From: an uncultured Clostridia bacterium
Lineage (GTDB): Bacteria > Bacillota > Clostridia > Oscillospirales > Ruminococcaceae
Assembly: GCA_946533615.1 (NCBI GenBank)
Contig: CAMNBY010000182.1
Span: 1-19,889 of the forward strand
Direction of reading: 5' to 3'
DNA length: 19,889 nt
Shown here: positions 6,647-14,303 of the stretch, one piece after another
How positions within the stretch are numbered: the stretch's first letter is position 1
Layout: each line of letters begins with the position of its first letter
Notes under the pieces: model-generated
The model's database searches: none
What the model was told of the DNA's origin: nothing
What the model saw: the letters and a program-made list of their open reading frames with translations, nothing else
Translations under genes and position numbers: made by a program

Positions 6647-8254
6647 GTGTATCAGGCACTGTACAGAAAGTGGAGACCGATGTCCTTTGACGACGTTGTG
6701 TCGCAGCCGCACATAACGACGACACTCCGCAACCAGATACAGTCGGGAAAGACCGCCCACGCCTACCTGTTCACGGGCTCGCGCGGAACGGGAAAGACCA
6801 CCTGTGCGCGTATCTTCGCCAAGGCCGTCAACTGCCCGAATTCCGTGGACGGCGAGCCCTGCCTCGAGTGCGAGATCTGCAAGAGCGCCGACGCAGGCAC
6901 CCTCTCGGATATGATCGAGATAGACGCCGCTTCAAATTCAAAGGTGGACGACATCCGCGAGCTGCGCGAGGGCGTGAATTACACCCCCGAGCTTTGCAGA
7001 TATAAAGTATACATAATCGACGAGGTGCATATGCTCTCGGCAGGAGCCTTCAACGCTCTGCTGAAGACTATGGAGGAGCCTCCCGAGCACGTTAAGTTCA
7101 TTCTCGCCACAACAGAGGTACACAAGGTGCCCGAGACGATCGTCTCGCGCTGCCAGCATTTCGACTTCCACAGGATACGCACCGAGGACATCGTGTCAAG
7201 GCTCTCGTATATCGCAGAGCAGGAGAAGCTTACCCTCCACGAGGACGCTGCCCAGCTTATCGCAAGGCTTTCCGACGGCGGTATGCGCGACGCTTTGTCG
7301 CTGCTCGACCAGTGCGTCGCGTATTCCGAGGACATCACGATCAGGACAGTCTCCGACGCAGCAGGCATAGCAGGACGGGATTATCTCTTCGATATACTCT
7401 CCGCAGTCCTAAAACAGGACGCACCTGCGGCGATACAGAAGATCGACGACCTCTACAGCATGAGCAAGGATCTGGCCGTGCTCTGCTCTGAGCTGATCTC
7501 TCAGCTGAGGAACATCATGATCCTGAAATCCGGCAAGGGCGCAAGGGAGCTCATCGTCTGCCTTCCCGAGGAGCTGGAGCGGCTGGAGCAGATGGCTTCG
7601 GGCGTCGAGCTGGAGGCTGTGTTCGCCTACATCGGAATATTGCAGCAGTGCTCGGAGCGCTTTGCACGCGCAAGGAACAAGTGCATCGAAATGGAAATGT
7701 GCGCCGTAAGGCTCTGTTCGTGGAGACCCGGGACCCCGGCCGATTCGCAGCAGTCGGCAGCAGCGGCGCCTGCCGCCCAGACCGTGAACCTGGCGCCTAT
7801 CTTCGACAGGCTCTCGAAGCTTGAAAAAGCCCTGAGCTCGGGTCAGGCCTTCAAGGCTCCCGTTCAGACAGAGGAGCCGCCCAAAAAACAGGAGCGCAAG
7901 CCCCTCGTAAAATTCGACCCCCGCAGTATGACGCCCCTCAACGAGTGGAACGAGATACTGGCGATCATAAACGAGCAGATACCCTCTATCGGGGCGTTTC
8001 TGAAAAACAGCTCGGCCTGCATCGAGGGCGATATGTTCTACGTCATCGCGGCAGGGGAGTTCGTCAAAAAGCTTGTGGAACGCGGCGACGACGCTGCAAA
8101 GCTCAAGCAGATCATCAGCAATTATTATGGCAAGAACTTCGGGTTCAGGCTGTATCCGGCAAAGGACGTCGGCATCGAGGAGAAGAAGGATCCTCTCAGC
8201 GAGCTGGCCGACCGAGCAAAAGCAGCAGATCTCGAGGTCGAAATAAAAAAATAA
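6647..8254 (+). CDS. dnaX: DNA polymerase III subunit gamma/tau
   Basis: 535 aa. The clamp-loader ATPase that opens and places the beta sliding clamp; the C-terminal part contacts the polymerase. Start is GTG at 6647, giving MYQALYRKWRP, the usual DnaX N-terminus, with GGAGGTG (6634-6640) at good distance. The ATG at 6632 overlaps that ribosome binding site and is rejected. Motifs: Walker A GSRGTGKT (44-51), zinc cysteines 63, 72, 75, 78, Walker B DEVH (125-128), and SRC sensor/arginine finger (167-169). Domain III follows to about 365. A variable Ala/Pro/Gln/Lys-rich linker spans about 365-425, and a tau-like C-terminal domain fills the rest. First gene of dnaX-ybaB-recR. It lies 32 nt after the zinc-ribbon gene with no clear terminator between them. 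Confidence 0.97.
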   Translation: MYQALYRKWRPMSFDDVVSQPHITTTLRNQIQSGKTAHAYLFTGSRGTGKTTCARIFAKAVNCPNSVDGEPCLECEICKSADAGTLSDMIEIDAASNSKVDDIRELREGVNYTPELCRYKVYIIDEVHMLSAGAFNALLKTMEEPPEHVKFILATTEVHKVPETIVSRCQHFDFHRIRTEDIVSRLSYIAEQEKLTLHEDAAQLIARLSDGGMRDALSLLDQCVAYSEDITIRTVSDAAGIAGRDYLFDILSAVLKQDAPAAIQKIDDLYSMSKDLAVLCSELISQLRNIMILKSGKGARELIVCLPEELERLEQMASGVELEAVFAYIGILQQCSERFARARNKCIEMEMCAVRLCSWRPGTPADSQQSAAAAPAAQTVNLAPIFDRLSKLEKALSSGQAFKAPVQTEEPPKKQERKPLVKFDPRSMTPLNEWNEILAIINEQIPSIGAFLKNSSACIEGDMFYVIAAGEFVKKLVERGDDAAKLKQIISNYYGKNFGFRLYPAKDVGIEEKKDPLSELADRAKAADLEVEIKK

Positions 8255-8266
8255 GGAGTTTTAAAA

Positions 8267-8617
8267 ATGAAAGCAAGATTACCACAGGGTATGGGCAAGG
8301 GTCCCTCGAACAATATGAACCAGATGCTCAAGCAGGCTCAGAAGATGCAGGACGAGATCACAGCACTTCAGGAAGACCTTGAGCAGAGAGAGTTCTCGGC
8401 TTCCGTAGGCGGCGGAGCTGTTGACATCACGATCAACGGCAAGCGCCAGGTGCTCAAGCTGAACATCAAGCCCGAGGTCGTTGATCCCGAGGACGTTGAG
8501 ATGCTCCAGGATCTCATTATGAGCGCATTCAACGAGGCCGTAAAGAACCTCGACGAGACCTCTGACGCCGAGATGAGCAAGCTTACAGGCGGCGTTTCCT
8601 TCCCCGGACTGTTCTGA
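8267..8617 (+). CDS. ybaB: YbaB/EbfC family nucleoid-associated protein
   Basis: 116 aa, the usual family length. Small dimeric DNA-binding protein that coats the nucleoid and is almost always encoded between dnaX and recR. Recognisable features are the Met/Gln-rich first helix with [12 protein letters not shown], the central [36 protein letters not shown] core, and the Asn-rich helix [11 protein letters not shown] at 8267 follows AAGGAG, 12 nt after the dnaX stop. Its stop codon overlaps the recR start (TGATG), indicating translational coupling. The N-terminus has a short Lys/Arg/Gly stretch common in Firmicutes members. Confidence 0.95.
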   Translation: MKARLPQGMGKGPSNNMNQMLKQAQKMQDEITALQEDLEQREFSASVGGGAVDITINGKRQVLKLNIKPEVVDPEDVEMLQDLIMSAFNEAVKNLDETSDAEMSKLTGGVSFPGLF

Positions 8618-9219
8618 TGGCGAAAAGTGACGCACTGCCGCTCATCGAGCTGGCCGAGCAGTTTGCAAAGCTGCCGGGCATAGGCATGAAGTCTGCCCAG
8701 CGGCTGGCCTATCATGTCATGGAGATGTCCGAAGGAGAGGCCAAGGCGCTTTCTCAGGCCATACTCAACGCCAAGCGCAGCGTACATACCTGCCGCGTGT
8801 GCATGAATTTCACCGAGCACGAGCTCTGCAAGTTCTGCGCCGACGCAAGGCGGGATCACGCGACGATCTGCGTTGTCGAGACACCGAAGGACATCGCGGC
8901 CTTCGAGCGGACTAAGGAATACAAGGGCGTGTACCATGTGCTGCACGGCCTGATCTCTCCTATCGACGGCATCAAGCCCGACGACCTGAAGATCAAGGAG
9001 CTGCTCTCCCGTGTCTCCGAGGGCGGCGTCGAGGAAGTTATCATGGCCACGAACCCCACTGTTGAGGGCGAGGCCACGGCTATGTATATCTCCAAGCTCT
9101 TAAAGCCTTTCGGCGTAAAGGTCACGCGGCTCGCATTCGGCCTGCCGATCGGCGGAATGCTTGAATACGCCGACGAGATCACGCTCTATAAGGCGCTCGA
9201 AAACCGCAACGAGATATGA
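8617..9219 (+). CDS. recR: Recombination mediator RecR
   Basis: 200 aa, full length. With RecO (and RecF) it loads RecA onto SSB-coated single strands during gap repair. Helix-hairpin-helix [13 protein letters not shown] at 19-31; zinc finger Cys59, Cys62, Cys71, Cys74; Toprim domain from about 82 with [12 protein letters not shown] and [10 protein letters not shown] (146-154); C-terminal [23 protein letters not shown] with a Walker-like tail. The commonly seen GGDLEYAD is GGMLEYAD here, a small variation outside the metal site. The start overlaps the ybaB stop by 1 nt. A terminator follows 10 nt after the stop, closing the operon. Confidence 0.96.
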   Translation: MAKSDALPLIELAEQFAKLPGIGMKSAQRLAYHVMEMSEGEAKALSQAILNAKRSVHTCRVCMNFTEHELCKFCADARRDHATICVVETPKDIAAFERTKEYKGVYHVLHGLISPIDGIKPDDLKIKELLSRVSEGGVEEVIMATNPTVEGEATAMYISKLLKPFGVKVTRLAFGLPIGGMLEYADEITLYKALENRNEI

Positions 9220-9229
9220 AATGTACAAT

Positions 9230-9264
9230 AAAACGGACTGCTATCCACCGCAGCCCGTTTTTTT
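9230..9264 (+). terminator. Intrinsic terminator of dnaX-ybaB-recR
   Basis: ACGGACTGC (9233-9241) pairs with GCAGCCCGT (9250-9258) with one mismatch, around an 8-nt loop, followed by a T run to 9264. An A run precedes the stem. Confidence 0.88.
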
Positions 9265-9267
9265 AGT

Positions 9268-9358
9268 CCGCGAGATCACTCGGTACACGGCGTGTACCAC
9301 GCGATCCGCGAGATCACTCGGTACACGGCGTGTACCACGCGATACGCGAGATCACTCG
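9268..9358. repeat. 38-bp tandem repeat with palindromic core (2.4 copies)
   Basis: Copies at 9268-9305 and 9306-9343 are identical over 38 bp and abut head to tail; a third, partial copy runs 9344-9358 before diverging. Each unit holds an inverted repeat GGTACAC-GGC-GTGTACC and, around it, CGCGAGATCACTCG and ACGCGAT segments. There are no spacers, so it is not a CRISPR. The array sits directly after the recR terminator. Confidence 0.85.
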
Positions 9359-9410
9359 CAAGCTCGTTTACAACAGCGAAATATGCCGGGGATGTCCTCG
9401 CGATACGGTG

Positions 9411-9461
9411 GCACTTAGCAAGATTCAGCGGTAAGAAATTGCACTTAGAAACGTTGAGCGG
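9411..9461. repeat. Imperfect 30-bp direct repeat
   Basis: GCACTTAGCAAGATTCAGCGG (9411-9431) recurs 30 bp later in altered form, beginning GCACTTAGAAAC and ending GAGCGG (9441-9461). No coding sense is evident. The stretch 9359-9410 between this and the tandem array shows nothing I can name. Confidence 0.55.
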
Positions 9462-9470
9462 GACGGGAAA

Positions 9471-9564
9471 AATTGATAATTGATAGTTGATAATTATTGC
9501 GAGCCGCAGCTGTGAGCGAAAAAAACCGCCGCAGGCGGCACCGCTTCATTATCAATTATCAATT
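9471..9564. repeat. MITE-like element with 15-bp terminal inverted repeats
   Basis: AATTGATAATTGATA (9471-9485) is the exact reverse complement of 9550-9564, delimiting a 94-bp element. Inside are GCGAGCCGC and a CCGCC-GCA-GGCGG hairpin (9526-9538). The ends are AT-rich and the centre GC-rich, with no open reading frame, as expected of a non-autonomous miniature element. Similar GATAATT-type inverted repeats are, from memory, common in gut Firmicutes. Confidence 0.7.
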
Positions 9565-9615
9565 CAGCCGACCACAAAGCTCCGACAGAACCACCCGCAA
9601 ACAAGCCTGCCTGAC

Positions 9616-9710
9616 GGCAAGGACGGAGCCTCATTCACAAAGGCTCCCACCGCCCTTAGAGGGCGGCACTGAGACCCTTGCCAAGTGGGGGCTTGTGGGC
9701 TGTGCCCCCA
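9616..9710. repeat. Multi-hairpin intergenic repeat (three-way fold plus stem)
   Basis: Outer arms GGCAAGG (9616-9622) and CCTTGCC (9676-9682) enclose two hairpins, GGAGCC/GGCTCC (9625-9630, 9642-9647) and CCGCCC/GGGCGG (9650-9655, 9661-9666). A further stem TGGGGGC/GCCCCCA (9686-9692, 9704-9710) follows. The layout is like a cloverleaf, but there is no tRNA signature. Most likely a structured dispersed repeat. Confidence 0.6.
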
Positions 9711-9737
9711 TTTGAAATAACTGAATTAAAAAAAGTG

Positions 9738-9766
9738 TTGAAATATTGGGGAGAGTGTGGTATAAT
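9738..9766 (+). promoter_or_regulatory. SigA promoter of nadB
   Basis: -35 TTGAAA (9738-9743), 17-nt spacer, -10 TATAAT (9761-9766). Predicted start near 9773, giving a leader of about 38 nt. No obvious operator for a niacin-responsive repressor is visible. Confidence 0.88.
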
Positions 9767-9810
9767 ATAATTGTCTAATATTATCCTTAAATAGCAAAGA
9801 GGTAAACAGC

Positions 9811-11310
9811 ATGAATAATTATGACGTTATCATCGCGGGCTGCGGAGCCGCCGGGCTCTACGGAGCTTATAACCTTTCGCGGGAGCTGAATGTTCTTGTG
9901 CTCTCCAAGCGCGAGACCACACTGTGCAACTCCTCGCTGGCTCAGGGCGGCATCGCAGGCGTTTATAAAAGCCCCGAGGATTCTCCCGAAAAGCACAAGC
10001 AGGACACCTTTGTAGCAGGCGGCTTCGAGAACGACCCCGTCTCTACCGACGTGCTGGTCAACGAGGCTAAAATAGATATAGAAAAGATAATCGAGCTGGG
10101 CTGCGACTTCGATAAGCTGCCGAACGGCGACTATCACCGCACCCTCGAGGGCGGCCACGGAATGCACAGGATATTCCACCATAAGGACGCCACGGGCTTC
10201 GAGATCGAGACCACGCTGCTGAGAAATGTTGAGCAGCTCGAGAACGTCACGATCTGGGAAAATACCGTCATGTGCGAGTGCAGAAAGACCCGCACGGGCT
10301 TTTCAATGCTGCTGCTGCGGGACGGCGAGTATGTCACCGCCAATGCCCATTTCGTGATCTTTGCCACGGGCGGCATCGGCAGAGTCTATGAGTTCACCAC
10401 AAATTCCGCGATCGCCACAGGCGACGGCATCGCCGAGGCCTACCGCATGGGCGCCGAGATCAAGAACCTCAGCTACATACAGTTCCACCCCACAGCCTTC
10501 AACAACCGCAAGACCCGTGAGTGCTTCCTTATCTCGGAGGCAGTGAGAGGCGAGGGCGCATATCTTAAAAACTGCAACCTTGAGCGGTTTATGGACAACT
10601 ATGACAAGCGCCTCGAGCTGGCGCCCAGAGATGTGGTGTCACACTCCATTATCTTCGAGGCGAAGAAAACAGGCTCGGACGAGTTTTATCTCGATATCTC
10701 CCACAAGGACCCCGAGTTCATAAAGAACCGCTTCCCGATGATCTACAAGAACCTGCTGGAGGCAGGCTACGATATGACAAAAGAGCCTGTGCCGATCTTC
10801 CCCTGCCAGCATTACCTGATGGGCGGAATCAAGGTCGATACCTACTCGCGGACGACTATCGACGGGCTCTATGCCTGCGGCGAGTGCTCGTGTACGGGAG
10901 TTCACGGGAACAACAGGCTGGCCTCCAATTCACTGCTTGAGGCGCTGGTGTTCTCGCGCAGAGCAGCAGGCGACATCAATCAGCGAATGTGCGAGGCACC
11001 CAAGGATCACGCGGGCTATAACTTCGACACCCACGAGGGCGCCGAGCATATCCCTGCCGGCCTCAGAACGGATATACGCAGCATAATGCAGTCGGCATAT
11101 TTCGTCCTCCCCGACATACAGGCTCTTGCAGAGGGCTACGAGAGGATAGTCGAGATCAAGCGCCTGCTCGACCACGGCCGCTACAAGCTGGATAGGGATT
11201 ACGTTGAGGCGCGTTCGCTGGCAACCGTCGCCTTCATCGTGCTGGGCGAAGCCTATCAGATCGCCTTCGGCAGCGCTGAGCTGCCCGACCACAGCGCCGA
11301 ACAGCAGTAA
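9811..11310 (+). CDS. nadB: L-aspartate oxidase
   Basis: 499 aa. FAD enzyme that oxidises L-aspartate to iminoaspartate for quinolinate and NAD synthesis. FAD-binding GCGAAG at 10-15; SSLAQGGIA at 41-49, a strong NadB marker; ATGGIG at 185-190; substrate and catalytic region HPTAF (226-230), EAVRGEGA (243-250), Arg273 in APRDVV, CQHYLMGGI (332-340) and GVHGNNRLASNSLLEA (363-378). The C-terminal helical domain is shorter than in the 540-aa E. coli enzyme. These motifs favour NadB over the related succinate dehydrogenase and fumarate reductase flavoproteins. Start ATG follows AGAGGT. The usual partners nadA and nadC are not in this window; only a small membrane protein follows, 31 nt later. Confidence 0.93.
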   Translation: MNNYDVIIAGCGAAGLYGAYNLSRELNVLVLSKRETTLCNSSLAQGGIAGVYKSPEDSPEKHKQDTFVAGGFENDPVSTDVLVNEAKIDIEKIIELGCDFDKLPNGDYHRTLEGGHGMHRIFHHKDATGFEIETTLLRNVEQLENVTIWENTVMCECRKTRTGFSMLLLRDGEYVTANAHFVIFATGGIGRVYEFTTNSAIATGDGIAEAYRMGAEIKNLSYIQFHPTAFNNRKTRECFLISEAVRGEGAYLKNCNLERFMDNYDKRLELAPRDVVSHSIIFEAKKTGSDEFYLDISHKDPEFIKNRFPMIYKNLLEAGYDMTKEPVPIFPCQHYLMGGIKVDTYSRTTIDGLYACGECSCTGVHGNNRLASNSLLEALVFSRRAAGDINQRMCEAPKDHAGYNFDTHEGAEHIPAGLRTDIRSIMQSAYFVLPDIQALAEGYERIVEIKRLLDHGRYKLDRDYVEARSLATVAFIVLGEAYQIAFGSAELPDHSAEQQ

Positions 11311-11341
11311 ATCTGAAAGGCGGCAGCTTCGGAGAGAAAAG

Positions 11342-11764
11342 ATGCGTGAAACAAAAAGCACAAAACAGGACAGCGGCCGTGCCGTTAAGCACTGGATACT
11401 GATCCTGCTCGGGGTCAGCTATTATATCCTGTTTACCTTGCTGCTCGTGATACTGCGCCCCTCGGACGGGGCCTCGTTCCTGCTGATGCTGCTGTTTGCG
11501 TTCCTGCTGGTGGGCGTGGAGTTTTTCTTCACGATACCAGAGCAAGCGGACGACGGCGAAGAGCCGCAGCCTGCTCCTATCAACAGGCGTGAGTTTTTCA
11601 TCTTCGGAATGTTCATACCCTTCTGGGTGTTTATGGCAGGCTCGGGACTTGACATCTCGGGGCTGCACAGAGAGCTGGCGCTGACGGCGCTGGCATTGTT
11701 CGTGGCGGCAGTGTATCGGGCGCTTCTTGGCGCTGTCGGCAGAGCCATTGCGGGCAGGAAGTGA
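11342..11764 (+). CDS. Small four-helix membrane protein
   Basis: 140 aa, not recognised. Start ATG at 11342 has GGAG 7 nt upstream; the frame is open 46 codons further but runs back into nadB. A short charged N-terminus (RETKSTKQDSGR) is followed by four predicted membrane segments: about 17-39, 43-65, 86-108 and 115-136. A Asp/Glu/Pro-rich loop lies between the second and third. It probably shares the nadB transcript. No transporter signature is clear; a link to niacin or aspartate metabolism would be guesswork from position alone. Confidence 0.75.
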   Translation: MRETKSTKQDSGRAVKHWILILLGVSYYILFTLLLVILRPSDGASFLLMLLFAFLLVGVEFFFTIPEQADDGEEPQPAPINRREFFIFGMFIPFWVFMAGSGLDISGLHRELALTALALFVAAVYRALLGAVGRAIAGRK

Positions 11765-11773
11765 AAACAATAC

Positions 11774-11794
11774 CCCGCCGTGTTCAGCGGCGGG
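11774..11794 (+). terminator. Hairpin between membrane protein gene and metY
   Basis: CCCGCCG (11774-11780) and CGGCGGG (11788-11794) make a 7-bp GC stem with a 7-nt loop. It is followed by AATATAG rather than a T run, so it may be a weak terminator, an mRNA stabiliser, or both. No T-box, S-box or other riboswitch fits in this 62-nt gap. Confidence 0.4.
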
Positions 11795-11826
11795 AATATA
11801 GTAAATAAGAAAGGAAAGTAATCATC

Positions 11827-13095
11827 ATGAAGATCGAGACCAAGTGCCTGCACGCAGGCTACACCCCCAAAAACACCGAGCCGAGAGTTGTGCCGATAGT
11901 GCAGTCAACCACCTATGTTTATGACTCTACCGACGACGTTGCGGCAGTATTTGACGATCCCACCAAGAGCCTTATCTACTCCCGCTTCGAGAACCCGACC
12001 GTAATGGCGGTCGAGGAGAAGATAAACGCCCTCGAAGGCGGTATCGGCGCTATGTGTACCTCCTCGGGTCAGGCGGCTTCGCTGCTCTCGCTGCTGAATA
12101 TACTCAAGGCAGGCGACAGCTTCATTTCCGCCGCTACGATCTACGGCGGCACGATCAACCTCTTTGCTTTCACCCTGAAAAAGCTTGGCATCGAGTGCAT
12201 TTTCGTTGACGCCGACGCCCCCGAGGACGAGATCAGGGCGGCCTTCAAGCCTAACACCAAGGCTGTCTTTGGCGAGACACTGGCAAATCCTGCGCTTACT
12301 GTCTTTGACATCGAAAAGTTTGCAAGGATCGCTCACGACAACGGTGTGCCGCTCATCATCGACAACACCTTCCCCACACCTATCCTCTGCCGTCCCTTTG
12401 AGTACGGCGCCGATATAATCGTTCATTCCACCACCAAGTACATGGACGGACACGCTGTTCAGGGCGGCGGCGTCATCGTCGATTCGGGCAATTTTGACTG
12501 GACAAACGGCAAGTTCCCCGAATTCACCGAGCCCGACGAGAGCTATCACGGCACCATTTATACAAAGCAGTACGGCAAGGCCGCATACATCGTAAAGGCG
12601 AGAATGCAGCTCATGAGAGACTTCGGCTGCTATCCTGCCGCTCAGTCGGCCTTCTACCTCAATCTCGGACTTGAGACTCTGCCTGTCCGCATGGAGCGTT
12701 ACTGCGAGAACGCACTCACCGCAGCCAAGTACCTCGAAGCCAACAAGCACGTCCAGTCCGTCAACTACCCGGGGCTTGAGAGCAGCAAGTACCACGAGCT
12801 GGCCAAGAAGTATATGCCCAAAGGCACAAGCGGCGTTATCTCCTTCTCGATCAAGGGCGGCAGGAGCACGGCCGTCAAGTTCATGGACAGCCTGAAGCTG
12901 GCCTCGAACGAGGTACACGTTGCCGACATTCGCACCTGTGTGCTGCACCCCGCATCTGCAACACACCGCCAGCTCACCGACGAGCAGCTTGTTGCCGCAG
13001 GCATCGACGGCGGCCTGATCCGTCTTTCCGTCGGACTTGAGAACATCGACGATATCCTCGCCGATCTTGAGCAGGCCTTTGCGGCTCTGGACTGA
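11827..13095 (+). CDS. metY: O-acetylhomoserine sulfhydrylase (MetY type)
   Basis: 422 aa. PLP enzyme of the Cys/Met metabolism family that makes homocysteine from O-acetylhomoserine and sulfide. PLP lysine is Lys204 in HSTTKYMDGH; the PLP-ring aspartate is Asp179 in LIIDNTF; the phosphate-binding SSGQAA is at 79-84; the YSRFENPT and C-terminal LIRLSVGLE motifs are typical. The insert FPEFTEPDESYHG and the length above 420 aa point to MetY rather than cystathionine gamma-synthase or beta-lyase (about 380 aa). Start ATG is preceded by AAAGGA. It is followed by a strong bidirectional terminator. Substrate preference (O-acetyl versus O-succinyl) is inferred, not visible. Confidence 0.9.
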   Translation: MKIETKCLHAGYTPKNTEPRVVPIVQSTTYVYDSTDDVAAVFDDPTKSLIYSRFENPTVMAVEEKINALEGGIGAMCTSSGQAASLLSLLNILKAGDSFISAATIYGGTINLFAFTLKKLGIECIFVDADAPEDEIRAAFKPNTKAVFGETLANPALTVFDIEKFARIAHDNGVPLIIDNTFPTPILCRPFEYGADIIVHSTTKYMDGHAVQGGGVIVDSGNFDWTNGKFPEFTEPDESYHGTIYTKQYGKAAYIVKARMQLMRDFGCYPAAQSAFYLNLGLETLPVRMERYCENALTAAKYLEANKHVQSVNYPGLESSKYHELAKKYMPKGTSGVISFSIKGGRSTAVKFMDSLKLASNEVHVADIRTCVLHPASATHRQLTDEQLVAAGIDGGLIRLSVGLENIDDILADLEQAFAALD

Positions 13096-13135
13096 TTTGG
13101 ACAGCTCCAAAGATCAAAAAGCAGTAAAGCAATAA

Positions 13136-13168
13136 AAAAGGCATCTCCGTAAATCGGAGATGCCTTTT
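13136..13168. terminator. Bidirectional terminator between metY and dac gene
   Basis: AAAAGGCATCTCCG (13136-13149) and CGGAGATGCCTTTT (13155-13168) form a perfect 14-bp stem with a 5-nt loop. The A and T tails serve metY on the plus strand and the carboxypeptidase gene (ending at 13181) on the minus strand. Confidence 0.92.
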
Positions 13169-13180
13169 AAGCTTGTCCTT

Positions 13181-14293
13181 TTACTCCTCGCTGTCGTCCT
13201 TGGGGAGTATGTAGTTCTCGCAGATTGCGATGTTGTCCTCGAGAGCCTTCAGTTCGTCTGCGGACTTGGTGGTGATGCAGAGATAGGTGTGCTTCTTGTA
13301 GGAAACTATCAGCTCGATGGCGTAGCCTGCTTCGTCGGTGAAGCCTGTCTTGCCGCCGAGGACATCAGCGTCCTGGCCGCCGTCGCGGTCACAGTCTACC
13401 CAGTAGCCCTGCATCCTGACCGAGACAAGGCTGTAAAGCTCGATGCCGTCGGGGTGATACTCGGTCTTGCTGGTGGTGTAGGTCGAGGTGGTGAGAACTC
13501 TTCTGCACTTCTCCTGAGAGAGGGCGTATTCCATGATGACCGCCATATCCTTCAGAGTCGAGTAATGCTCCTCGTCGTGCAGTCCGCTGGCGTTTGTGAA
13601 GTGTGTGCCCTCAAGTCCAAGCTCCTCGGCCTTCTTGTTCATCAGCTTGACAAATTCATCTTCGGAGCCCGCAACGATGTTGGCAAGACCCACGGTAGCA
13701 TCTGCGCCGCTGACAAGCACCGTGCCGTAGACCAGATCCTCAAAGGATACCGACTCGCCTGCCTCAAAGCCTACGCGCTGGGCGTTGTCGTCCTTGAGGG
13801 GAGTCAGGTGCTTGTTCGTGAACTTGAACTTCGCCTTGTCCTCGGGTGCGTTCTCCATTGCAACTATCAGGCTCATCACCTTTGTGAGCGAAGCGGGGTA
13901 GATCTTCTTGTCGTAGTTGGAGCCCGCAAGAATGGTGTTGTTGTCAACATCGACCAGCAGGCCGTATCTGGTGGTCATGTTAAGATCCTTGTAGTTGATC
14001 TCCCTGTAATTGTCAGCCATTGTAGGAGCGGGATACTCGGGCTTGGCTGCTTCCTCGGGCTGGGAGTCGTCGGGCTGCGAGGCGTCGGGATCCATGACCT
14101 CTACCTCGGGCTCCGAGGTATCCTCTTCCTCGGACGAGGAAGGCACAAGATCCTTCGGTATCTCCTTGGCGGTCTCTATCGAGCCCTTGCCCGTGGTCAT
14201 CATCAGCACGGTGCCCGTTGCCAGTATTATCACCATTATGAGCAGTGCGGCAAGTGCAGCGCCGCCCTTGTTGTTCTTCTTGATCCTGTTCAT
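13181..14293 (-). CDS. D-alanyl-D-alanine carboxypeptidase (S11 family), membrane-anchored
   Basis: 370 aa. DacA/DacF-type penicillin-binding protein that trims the terminal D-Ala from peptidoglycan stem peptides. N-terminal membrane anchor at about 11-33 rather than a cleaved signal. An acidic Ser/Glu/Asp/Pro linker (about 52-90) precedes the serine hydrolase domain. SXXK is Ser135-Leu-Thr-Lys138 (PASLTK). The KTG motif is Lys315-Thr-Gly (GGKTGFT). The SXN motif reads Ser195-Gly-Ala197, so the usual Asn is replaced. The C-terminal beta domain of DacA appears absent. Start ATG at 14293 has AGGTGA upstream, 10 nt after the CBS gene stop: last gene of the 15772-13181 operon. Confidence 0.9.
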   Translation of the reverse strand: MNRIKKNNKGGAALAALLIMVIILATGTVLMMTTGKGSIETAKEIPKDLVPSSSEEEDTSEPEVEVMDPDASQPDDSQPEEAAKPEYPAPTMADNYREINYKDLNMTTRYGLLVDVDNNTILAGSNYDKKIYPASLTKVMSLIVAMENAPEDKAKFKFTNKHLTPLKDDNAQRVGFEAGESVSFEDLVYGTVLVSGADATVGLANIVAGSEDEFVKLMNKKAEELGLEGTHFTNASGLHDEEHYSTLKDMAVIMEYALSQEKCRRVLTTSTYTTSKTEYHPDGIELYSLVSVRMQGYWVDCDRDGGQDADVLGGKTGFTDEAGYAIELIVSYKKHTYLCITTKSADELKALEDNIAICENYILPKDDSEE

Positions 14294-14303
14294 ATCAGTT
14301 CAC

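Noticed and set aside
7883..7888. A6 run in dnaX as a programmed frameshift site for gamma
   Set aside because: In frame it reads C AAA AAA C, a poor slippery heptamer for a -1 shift, and I found no supporting downstream structure by eye.
9268..9358. Possible CRISPR array
   Set aside because: The units abut directly with no unique spacers, and no cas genes are nearby.
11765..11826. S-box or T-box control of metY
   Set aside because: The 62-nt gap is too short and contains only a simple GC hairpin.
11905..13110. 401-codon open frame opposite metY
   Set aside because: It mirrors the metY codons, has no recognisable domain, and overlaps a well-supported PLP enzyme.
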